Notes under the pieces: generated by a model
What the model saw: only the letters and a program-made list of their open reading frames with translations
Told to the model about the DNA's origin: nothing
The model's database searches: none
Shown here: piece by piece, positions 1 to 5,716 of the stretch
Layout: every line of letters begins with the position of its first letter
Position numbering within the stretch: the first letter of the stretch is position 1
Source of the DNA: Minisyncoccota bacterium
GTDB lineage: Bacteria > Patescibacteriota > Minisyncoccia > UBA6257 > HR35
Direction of reading: 5' to 3'
NCBI GenBank assembly: GCA_028276075.1
Contig: JAPYXA010000007.1
Location: 1-14,519, forward strand
Length of the DNA: 14,519 bases
Program-made: the position numbers and the translations under genes

Positions 1-36
1 AAACTTGGCGGAGAAGTAATTTGTGAAATTTATTAA
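1..36 (+). CDS. rpsH: 30S ribosomal protein uS8, C-terminal tail (partial)
   Basis: Only the last 11 codons and a TAA stop are in the window. They read KLGGEVICEIY, which matches the conserved uS8 C-terminus (LGGE-I/V-C). Position directly before rplF fits the universal spc operon order. uS8 binds 16S rRNA in the central domain. The call rests on this short motif plus synteny. Confidence 0.85.
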   Translation, partial: KLGGEVICEIY

Positions 37-55
37 ATTTTATTTTTTTTTTAAT

Positions 56-616
56 ATGTCAAAGATAGGTAAAAAACCAATTATTTTATCAGAAAGTCAA
101 AAAATAGATATTAGAAAACTTAATGATGAAAATTTTGAAATTAAAGGGCCAAAAGGGGTTTTAAATTTTGTTCTCCCTAGAGGTTTTAAACTAGAAATAA
201 ATTCTAATATTTTAAAAGTTGTTCCAGTGGATGAAATTAATAAAAAGAATAAACCATTGTGGGGCACTTTAAGAGCTAATTTAGCAAACAAAATAAAAGG
301 AGTTTCTGAGGGATTTGAAAAAGTTTTAATTCTTGAAGGACTTGGGTATTCCGCAGAAATAAATAATAATAAAATTTATTTTAAAATAGGAAGATCTATT
401 CCTGTAGAAGTTGAAATACCTAATAATTTGACAGTTGAAGTAAAATCAGAAAAGGGAAGATCTTTGATTTATGTAAGGGGCATAGATAAACAAGCGGTTG
501 GTGATTTTGCTGCAAAAATTAGAAAAATAAAACCAGCTGATCGTTATCATGCAAAAGGTTTTAGATATTTCAATGAAGTTATAAAATTAAAAGCAGTCAA
601 AAAAGCAGGTAAATAA
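56..616 (+). CDS. rplF: 50S ribosomal protein uL6
   Basis: uL6 of 186 residues, a large-subunit protein near the factor-binding region. The start is set at the ATG at 56 because it gives the family N-terminus MSKIGKKPI; an upstream in-frame GTG at 23 would lie inside rpsH and add a non-family FYFFF stretch. The C-terminal signature is clear: GIDKQAVGDFAAKIRKIKPADRYHAKGFRY resembles the classic G-DK--VGQ-AA-IR---P--YKGKGIRY block (around residues 140-170). It lies 19 bases after the rpsH stop; the gap is a U-rich tract with no Shine-Dalgarno sequence. Length is normal and nothing looks broken. Confidence 0.97.
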   Translation: MSKIGKKPIILSESQKIDIRKLNDENFEIKGPKGVLNFVLPRGFKLEINSNILKVVPVDEINKKNKPLWGTLRANLANKIKGVSEGFEKVLILEGLGYSAEINNNKIYFKIGRSIPVEVEIPNNLTVEVKSEKGRSLIYVRGIDKQAVGDFAAKIRKIKPADRYHAKGFRYFNEVIKLKAVKKAGK

Positions 617-634
617 TTTTTAATTTAAAAATTA

Positions 635-976
635 ATGAAAAAAGAAAAAAGATTAAGGAGACATAAAAAAATAAGAAAGGTAATTGTTGGTACTTTTCAA
701 AGGCCAAGAGCCAGTGTCTTTAAGACAAATCAGCATATTTATGTTCAGTTAATAGATGATACAGAAGGGAAAACATTAGTTAGTGCGAATAGTTTGGAAT
801 TTAAAAATGAAAAACTATCAAATAAAGAGAAAGTTTTAAAAGTTGCTGAAGTTTTATATCAAAGAGCTAAGGAAAAAAATATAACCAGTCTTGTTTTTGA
901 TAGAGGAGGATTTAGTTATAAAGGTCGTATAAAGCTTTTAGCAGAAAAATTGAGAGAGCTAGGTTTTAACTTTTAA
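635..976 (+). CDS. rplR: 50S ribosomal protein uL18
   Basis: uL18 of 113 residues, the 5S rRNA-binding protein of the large subunit. Family features are a basic N-terminus (KKEKRLRRHKKIRKV), the RPRASVFKTNQHIYVQLIDD block (about residues 23-43), and the C-terminal FDRGGFSYKGRIKLLAEKLRELGFNF. Length is slightly short but usual. It starts 18 bases after rplF with no visible Shine-Dalgarno sequence (AT-only leader) and ends 3 bases before rpsE, so the genes are surely co-transcribed. Confidence 0.97.
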   Translation: MKKEKRLRRHKKIRKVIVGTFQRPRASVFKTNQHIYVQLIDDTEGKTLVSANSLEFKNEKLSNKEKVLKVAEVLYQRAKEKNITSLVFDRGGFSYKGRIKLLAEKLRELGFNF

Positions 977-979
977 ATA

Positions 980-1501
980 ATGGAGGAGAAATTAGAATTT
1001 AAAGTTGTAGAAATAAAAAGAGTAGCAAAGGCAGTTGAAGGAGGCAAAAGAATTAAAGTCAGAGCAGTAGTTATAGTTGGTAATTTGAAAGGAAAAGTAG
1101 GTATAGGCATAGAAAAGGGTTTTGATGTAGCTGAAGCCATAGAAAAAGCAAGAAAGTCTGCTGAAAAAAACTTGATTGATGTTCCTATAATAGACGGTAC
1201 TGTCCCTTATGAAATACTATATAAATTTTCAGCCACTAAAATTTTGCTTAAACCCACTAAAAAAGGAAGAGGTTTGGTTGCTGGTGGTAGTATAAGAACT
1301 GTTTTGTCTTTAGCTGGTTATACAGATGTGGTTTCAAAGGTTTTAGGAGTTACTAAAAATCCAGTAGTTAATGCTTTAGCCACTATTAAAGCTTTAGATA
1401 TTTTAAATAAAAGTTATCAAAGAAAAATGAAATTAAAGTCAGAATTAATTTCATTCGAGGAGAATATTAATAAATCTGTTTCTTCTAATGCAAATTCATA
1501 A
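980..1501 (+). CDS. rpsE: 30S ribosomal protein uS5
   Basis: uS5 of 173 residues, part of the decoding-fidelity region of the small subunit. The N-terminal double-stranded RNA-binding-like domain contains VRAVVIVGNLKGKVGIGIEKG (about residues 28-48). The C-terminal domain contains the family block PTKKGRGLVAGGSIRTVLSLAGYTDVVSKVLG (about 92-123). It starts 3 bases after rplR without a Shine-Dalgarno sequence. Its end overlaps the start of rplO by 14 bases. The gene that normally follows, rpmD for uL30, is absent: the next reading frame is rplO directly. Loss of uL30 is a known trait of candidate phyla radiation genomes. Confidence 0.97.
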   Translation: MEEKLEFKVVEIKRVAKAVEGGKRIKVRAVVIVGNLKGKVGIGIEKGFDVAEAIEKARKSAEKNLIDVPIIDGTVPYEILYKFSATKILLKPTKKGRGLVAGGSIRTVLSLAGYTDVVSKVLGVTKNPVVNALATIKALDILNKSYQRKMKLKSELISFEENINKSVSSNANS

Positions 1502-1922
1502 TATTTCATCATTTATAAAAAGAAAAAAAAGGATTGGTAGAGGAGGTAAAAGAGGTTCTTATTCAGGAAGAGGTATGAAAGGTCAAAAGTCAAGAGCTGG
1601 TCATAAAATAAGACCTGCTTTAAGAGATATAGTTTTAAAGTTTCCTAAAAAAAGAGGAATAGGAAATGTTAGAGTAAAAAAGGAAAATATTTTTGAAGTT
1701 AATCTTTTAAACATTGATAAAAAATTTAATGCAGGAGAAAAAGTTGATTTAGAAAGTTTAAAAAATAAAAAAATAATAAATATTCCTAAAAAGATTAAAA
1801 ACCCTAAAGTTAAAATATTGGGTAAAGGTAATTTAAATAAATCTTTAATTTTTGATGCAAGTCTATCTTTTTCTGAAAAAGCAAAATCAAAAATTGAAAA
1901 ATCAAACAGTAAAATTCAATGA
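1488..1922 (+). CDS. rplO: 50S ribosomal protein uL15
   Basis: uL15 of 144 residues, a 23S rRNA-binding assembly protein. The glycine- and arginine-rich N-terminal extension RIGRGGKRGSYSGRGMKGQKSRAG (about residues 16-40) is diagnostic. The rest is lysine-rich, ending KAKSKIEKSNSKIQ. It overlaps rpsE by 14 bases and its TGA stop overlaps the secY ATG in an ATGA tetranucleotide (1919-1922), an arrangement that favours translational coupling. A GAGGAG string at 1457-1462 lies about 25 bases upstream, too far to act as a usual ribosome-binding site. Confidence 0.96.
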   Translation: MQIHNISSFIKRKKRIGRGGKRGSYSGRGMKGQKSRAGHKIRPALRDIVLKFPKKRGIGNVRVKKENIFEVNLLNIDKKFNAGEKVDLESLKNKKIINIPKKIKNPKVKILGKGNLNKSLIFDASLSFSEKAKSKIEKSNSKIQ

Positions 1923-3205
1923 AATTTTTAAAACTTTTAAAACAACTTTTTTTATATAAGGATTTAAGAAGAAGAGCTTTAATTGTTTTAGGTTTTTTGA
2001 TTTTTTCTAGAGTTTTAGCAAACATTCCACTTCCTGATGTTAATTTAGATAGACTTAAGGCTCTTTTTGAGTCAAACCAGTTTTTTGGTTTAATAAATAT
2101 TTTTTCAGGTGGTGCTTTATCAAAATTTTCTATAGCTCTTTTAGGGTTAGGCCCTTATATTACTGCTATTATTATTTTACAGCTTTTAACCTTCGTTTAT
2201 CCGAGATTAAAAGAAATGTATTATGAAGAGGGAGAAATAGGAAGAGCAAAGTTTAATCAATATGCAAGAATATTAACGGTTCCCTTGGCTTTAATTCAAG
2301 CTTTTGGTTTTTTAAATTTCTTACAAACTAAAGATATAATTTATCTTACCCCTTTTGGTCTTATAAGAGATGCTATTATAGTTACTACTGGAGTTATCAT
2401 TTTAATGTGGATTGGTGAATTAATTACTGAGCAAAAATTAGGTAATGGTGTTTCGCTAATAATTTTTTCAGGAATTGTAGCAGGAGCTCCTTCGACACTT
2501 GCTCAAATTTATTTTTCTTTTGCTTCTAAAAATTTTTCTATAGAACAATTACAGATTTATATTTTGTTTTTGATATTAGCTGTTTTAATTATTGCAGGAA
2601 TCATATTTGTTAATGAAGCAGAAAGAAGAATTCAATTAGTTTTTGCAAAAAGAGTTAGAGGTACTAAAATATATGGAGGATCTACAACTTATTTACCCGT
2701 TAGAATAGCTCAAGCAGGAGTAATTCCTATTATTTTTGCAATTGCATTACTTTTATTCCCTCAAACCTTAATTCAATTTTTGTCATTTGCCAAGATTCAA
2801 TTTTTGGAAACATTTTTAACATCGCTTAATAGTTTTTTCAATAATCCTTTAATTTTTGGAATTTTATACTTTATTTTAGTTTTTGGATTTACTTATCTTT
2901 ATACATCTATAACATTTAATCCTGAAGAAATTTCTAAAAATCTACAATCAAGTGGAGCTTTTATTCCTGGTATAAGGCCTGGCAAAGAAACAGAGAAATA
3001 CTTTAAAAATATTGTTTCACGTTTAACGTTTTTTGGAGGGTTGTTTTTAGGTTTTATAGCTGTTTTGCCTTATATTTTTCAATTTATAACTAAAACAAAT
3101 TTTTTAGCAATCGGTGGAACTTCAATTTTAATTTTAGTTTCTGTGGCTATTGAAACTGTAAAAAAAATTGAATCAGAATTAAGTTTGAGAGAATATGAGG
3201 TCTAA
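1919..3205 (+). CDS. secY: Protein translocase subunit SecY
   Basis: SecY of 428 residues, the pore of the SecYEG channel in the cytoplasmic membrane. About ten hydrophobic segments are visible, from RALIVLGFLIFSRVLANIPLP near the N-terminus onward. Family signatures are the NIFSGGAL-KFSI-LGLGPYITA region (about residues 59-83) and the C-terminal cytoplasmic loop NPEEISKNLQSSGAFIPGIRPGKETEKYF followed by RLTFFGGLFLGFIAVLP. Length is normal. It overlaps rplO by 4 bases and the downstream adenylate-kinase-like gene by 11 bases, so translation is probably coupled along the end of this operon. Confidence 0.98.
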   Translation: MKFLKLLKQLFLYKDLRRRALIVLGFLIFSRVLANIPLPDVNLDRLKALFESNQFFGLINIFSGGALSKFSIALLGLGPYITAIIILQLLTFVYPRLKEMYYEEGEIGRAKFNQYARILTVPLALIQAFGFLNFLQTKDIIYLTPFGLIRDAIIVTTGVIILMWIGELITEQKLGNGVSLIIFSGIVAGAPSTLAQIYFSFASKNFSIEQLQIYILFLILAVLIIAGIIFVNEAERRIQLVFAKRVRGTKIYGGSTTYLPVRIAQAGVIPIIFAIALLLFPQTLIQFLSFAKIQFLETFLTSLNSFFNNPLIFGILYFILVFGFTYLYTSITFNPEEISKNLQSSGAFIPGIRPGKETEKYFKNIVSRLTFFGGLFLGFIAVLPYIFQFITKTNFLAIGGTSILILVSVAIETVKKIESELSLREYEV

Positions 3206-3803
3206 GAAAAGAGTTATTTTTTTTTCTGGACCTCCGCTATCTGGCAAAGATACTCAGGCTAGATTATTGGCAAAAAAAATTAAAGGCAAATTTTTAATTT
3301 CTCATGTAGTAATTGACAATTTTTTTAAAAAAGAGAAAGTAAAGTATATTAAAATAGGAAAAAGAAATTTTGATATTCAAAAGGAGTTTACAAAAAGATT
3401 TAAAGGAGGATTTTATTCTCCAGAGCTTGTAGGCTATATAATTTCTAAAAAAATTAAAGAATTGATTGATAAATTTGATTTAGTTTTTTCTGGTTCTCCT
3501 AGATTAATCACAGAGGCTAAAATAGAGATAAAAACTTTAAAGGAGCTTTTTGTAGAATTCAAAGTTATTTCTCTTAAAATACCGCAGAAAGAAATTTTTA
3601 AAAGAGCCTTAAAAAGAAGAAGAGAAAAAGAAGACGAATTTAGCGTTGTTCAAGAAAGAATTAAAAACTATAGAAAATATGTTATCCCCACTTTAAATTT
3701 TTTAAAAAAGAGAGGTTATTTAATTGAAATTAACGGAAATCAGCCTGTTAAAAAAGTTTATGAAGATATTCTTAAAAAACTTTCCTCTTTTTTAAAAAAT
3801 TGA
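3195..3803 (+). CDS. adk: Divergent adenylate kinase-like nucleoside monophosphate kinase
   Basis: A 202-residue member of the adenylate kinase superfamily, in the usual adk place after secY. Visible features are an N-terminal P-loop GPPLSGKDTQ (about residues 12-21), a GSPR segment that fits the family's G-F-P-R nucleotide-binding motif (about 99-102), an arginine-rich RALKRRREK helix (about 136-144), and a VQERIKNYRKYVIPTLNFLKKRGYLIEING tail typical of the family. It departs from the standard protein: the P-loop normally reads GxPGSGKGTQ, so one Gly is Leu and another is Asp; the STGDLLR NMP-binding motif is replaced by SHVVIDNFFKKE; and no zinc-type LID is apparent. Real AMP kinase activity is therefore uncertain, and another NMP kinase may exist elsewhere in the genome. 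It overlaps secY by 11 bases. Confidence 0.8.
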   Translation: MRSKKRVIFFSGPPLSGKDTQARLLAKKIKGKFLISHVVIDNFFKKEKVKYIKIGKRNFDIQKEFTKRFKGGFYSPELVGYIISKKIKELIDKFDLVFSGSPRLITEAKIEIKTLKELFVEFKVISLKIPQKEIFKRALKRRREKEDEFSVVQERIKNYRKYVIPTLNFLKKRGYLIEINGNQPVKKVYEDILKKLSSFLKN

Positions 3804-3865
3804 TAATTTAGCAAATTTTTAATAAAATTATTTATATATTTAAGAAAGTTGTTTAAAATTCCAAA

Positions 3866-3951
3866 GGCGAGGTGCCGGAGCGGTTGAACGGGACGGTCTT
3901 GAAAACCGTTATACCCTTTGGGTATCGTGGGTTCGAATCCCACCCTCGCCG
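3866..3951 (+). tRNA. tRNA-Ser (anticodon UGA)
   Basis: A complete class II tRNA of 86 bases. The acceptor arms GGCGAGG (3866-3872) and CCTCGCC (3944-3950) pair perfectly, with discriminator G at 3951 as expected for serine. The anticodon stem ACGGT/ACCGT (3893-3897/3905-3909) encloses the loop CTTGAAA with anticodon TGA at 3900-3902, reading UCA. The long variable arm ATACCC/GGGTAT and the T-arm GTGGG-TTCGAAT-CCCAC are intact. No CCA is encoded. The tRNA lies 62 bases after adk and marks where the ribosomal operon is interrupted. Confidence 0.97.
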
Positions 3952-4168
3952 CAAATTCAGTATATTATGCTTTTCTATTTTTATTGATTTTGAGTTTTAT
4001 AAGAATGTTTCATTTCTTCTTGGGAATATTTTTGTGATTCAGGTTTGTGATAATTTTTTTGTTCTTTAAATTGTTCCATTTTTGGTTGCTTTTTTAATTA
4101 ATTTGACTAATTTAATTAATAATTATAATTATGATTCATTATATTTATTTATATTATTTATTTAATTT
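3952..4168. other. Intergenic region between tRNA-Ser and rtcB
   Basis: About 217 bases of low-complexity AT-rich DNA. A TTGACT at 4103-4108 and a TATAAT at 4124-4129 are 15 bases apart, a poor promoter spacing. On the minus strand, 3981-4079 is an ATG-started frame of 32 residues with a hydrophilic composition (beginning MEQFKEQKNYHKPESQ). It has no ribosome-binding site and I do not recognise it. No further gene is supported here. Confidence 0.4.
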
Positions 4169-4174
4169 TATAAT
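4169..4174 (+). promoter_or_regulatory. -10 box for rtcB, leaderless-type spacing
   Basis: A perfect TATAAT ends 9 bases before the rtcB ATG. Transcription normally starts about 6-8 bases after the -10 box, so the transcript would begin within a few bases of the start codon. No clear -35 box is visible in the AT-rich DNA upstream. No Shine-Dalgarno sequence is present, which agrees with leaderless initiation. Confidence 0.5.
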
Positions 4175-4183
4175 AAATTTATA

Positions 4184-5716
4184 ATGAAAAAGCCAGGGAT
4201 AAAAGATTTAATTAAAATTTCAGATTATATATGGGAGATACCCAAAAGCTTTCGAGAGGATATGAGAGTTTCTGCAAGGATTTTTGCTGATGAAAAAATG
4301 CTCGATGATATTTTAGAAGATAAAAGCTTATGGCAACTTATAAATGTCGCTTCACTTCCGGGAATTTACAAATATGCCTTGGGAATGCCGGATATTCATG
4401 AAGGATACGGTATGCCGGTTGGCGGTGTGGCTGCTTTTGATTATGATGAAGGAATAATTTCTCCTGGAATTTGTGGATATGACATCAATTGTGGGGTAAG
4501 GCTTGCTGTAACTGATTTAGATTATAAAGAAGTAAAAGATAAAATCCCAAAATTAACTGAGGAAATATTTAATCAAGTTCCTTCTGGAGTTGGCAGAGGT
4601 GGATTTTGGAAATTAAATAATGATGAAATGAAAAAAGTTTTAGAAAATGGAGCACAATATATGTATGAACTTGGTTATGCTGAAAAAGAAGATCTTGAAG
4701 CAACTGAAAGTTTTGGAAAATTAGAAGGAGCTGATCCTGGAACAGTTTCAAAAACAGCTAAAGATAGAGGCAAAGATCAATTAGGAACAATGGGAGCAGG
4801 AAATCATTTTGTTGAAGTTCAAAGAGTTGAAGAAATATATGATGATGCTGACTATGTAGACTTCACGCAGACTAAACAGAATGATATTTCTTCCAAGTCT
4901 CCGTCATATTCAGCCAAGTCTACGTCATATTCTGCCAAGTCTGCGATATCTAAAAAATTAGGCTTAGAAAAAGGAAAAATTGCTGTTTTAATTCATTGCG
5001 GAAGTAGAGGTTTAGGACATCAAGTGGCTACTGATTATATTCGCCACGCTTTAAATTATATAGACAAACAAAACATAGAACTACCTGATAGAGAATTAGC
5101 TTATTTTTTTTATCATCATCCAGAAGGTCAAAATTATTTATCAGCTATGAAGGCTTCAGCGAATTTTGCTTTTGCCAATAGACAGCTTATTTTGAATCAA
5201 GTCAGAAAAGCTTTCAAAAAAGTTTTTGGTGAAGAAATTAAATTAAAACAAGTTTATGATGTAGCTCATAATATTGTTAAAATTGAAGAATACGAAGGTA
5301 AAAAATTAATTGTTCATCGAAAAGGAGCGACAAGATCCTTTTGGAAAGGACAACTAGAATTAGCACCAAAATATCAAGGAATTGGTCAGCCAACTTTAAT
5401 TCCAGGTTCAATGGGTACTTCAAGTTATATTCTAATTGGCAAGGAGCTTTCTAAAGAAATTTCTTTTGGCTCAGCTCCTCATGGCGCAGGAAGGTTAATG
5501 TCAAGAGCAGAAGCAAAAAGAAAAGTTAAAGGAAATGAACTAAAAAAAGAACTTGAGAAGAGAGGAATAACTGTGGCTGCGGGAAGTATGTCAGGTCTTG
5601 CTGAAGAAGCGCCAGTTGCTTATAAAGATGTTTCTGAAGTTGTTGAAGTTGTACATAATATTGGTATTGCTAAAAAATTAGCAAAATTAGTTCCTTTGGG
5701 AGTAATTAAAGGTTAA
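4184..5716 (+). CDS. rtcB: RtcB family tRNA-splicing / RNA ligase
   Basis: RtcB of 510 residues, a GTP- and Mn2+-dependent ligase that joins RNA 3'-phosphate (or 2',3'-cyclic phosphate) ends to 5'-OH ends. The start gives the family N-terminus (KISDYIWEIP). Catalytic features are present: GMPDIHEGYGMPVGG (residues 67-81), GYDINCGVR with D100 and metal-binding C103, GNHF with H208, IHCGSRG with H271, DVAHN with H362, and PHGAGR with H433, the expected guanylylated histidine. All of these being intact suggests an active enzyme. Between GNHFVEVQRVEEIYD and LGLEKGKIAVLIHCGSRG there is an insertion of about 36 residues (about 221-256) with heptad-like repeats KSPSYSA/KSTSYSA, absent from the family core. 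No archease gene is adjacent. The gene converges on the ATPase gene with overlapping stops. Confidence 0.97.
   Translation: MKKPGIKDLIKISDYIWEIPKSFREDMRVSARIFADEKMLDDILEDKSLWQLINVASLPGIYKYALGMPDIHEGYGMPVGGVAAFDYDEGIISPGICGYDINCGVRLAVTDLDYKEVKDKIPKLTEEIFNQVPSGVGRGGFWKLNNDEMKKVLENGAQYMYELGYAEKEDLEATESFGKLEGADPGTVSKTAKDRGKDQLGTMGAGNHFVEVQRVEEIYDDADYVDFTQTKQNDISSKSPSYSAKSTSYSAKSAISKKLGLEKGKIAVLIHCGSRGLGHQVATDYIRHALNYIDKQNIELPDRELAYFFYHHPEGQNYLSAMKASANFAFANRQLILNQVRKAFKKVFGEEIKLKQVYDVAHNIVKIEEYEGKKLIVHRKGATRSFWKGQLELAPKYQGIGQPTLIPGSMGTSSYILIGKELSKEISFGSAPHGAGRLMSRAEAKRKVKGNELKKELEKRGITVAAGSMSGLAEEAPVAYKDVSEVVEVVHNIGIAKKLAKLVPLGVIKG
4844..4951 (+). repeat. In-frame palindromic/repetitive insertion within rtcB
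   Basis: About 108 bases encoding residues 221-256 of RtcB, between conserved blocks. The left part carries GACT motifs (GTAGACTT 4856-4863, CGCAGACT 4866-4873) and the right part their exact complements (AAGTCTAC 4916-4923, AGTCTGCG 4938-4945). It encodes DYVDFTQTKQ, then SYSAKS repeats, resembling peptides encoded by the insertions in the neighbouring ATPase gene (DYTDF, TQTKTD, YSAS) in the same frame. Base composition is less AT-rich than the surrounding gene. Confidence 0.65.
4893..4949 (+). repeat. 21-bp tandem repeat, 2.7 copies, inside rtcB
   Basis: Copies start at 4893, 4914 and 4935 (the last is partial). The unit is CCAAGTCTnCGTCATATTCnG with two variable bases between copies 1 and 2. 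Being a multiple of three, it encodes the heptads KSPSYSA, KSTSYSA and KSAIS without disturbing the RtcB frame. Confidence 0.85.

Noticed and set aside
23..55. Upstream GTG start for rplF
   Set aside because: It overlaps the rpsH end and adds MKFIKFYFFFN, which is not part of uL6; the ATG at 56 gives the family start MSKIGKKPI.
3872..4069. 65-residue frame starting inside tRNA-Ser (and a 61-residue antisense frame at 3758-3943)
   Set aside because: Both depend on the tRNA sequence itself and are chance frames.
4844..4951. CRISPR array in rtcB
   Set aside because: The 21-bp repeats are adjacent without spacers, are in frame, and only 2.7 copies long.
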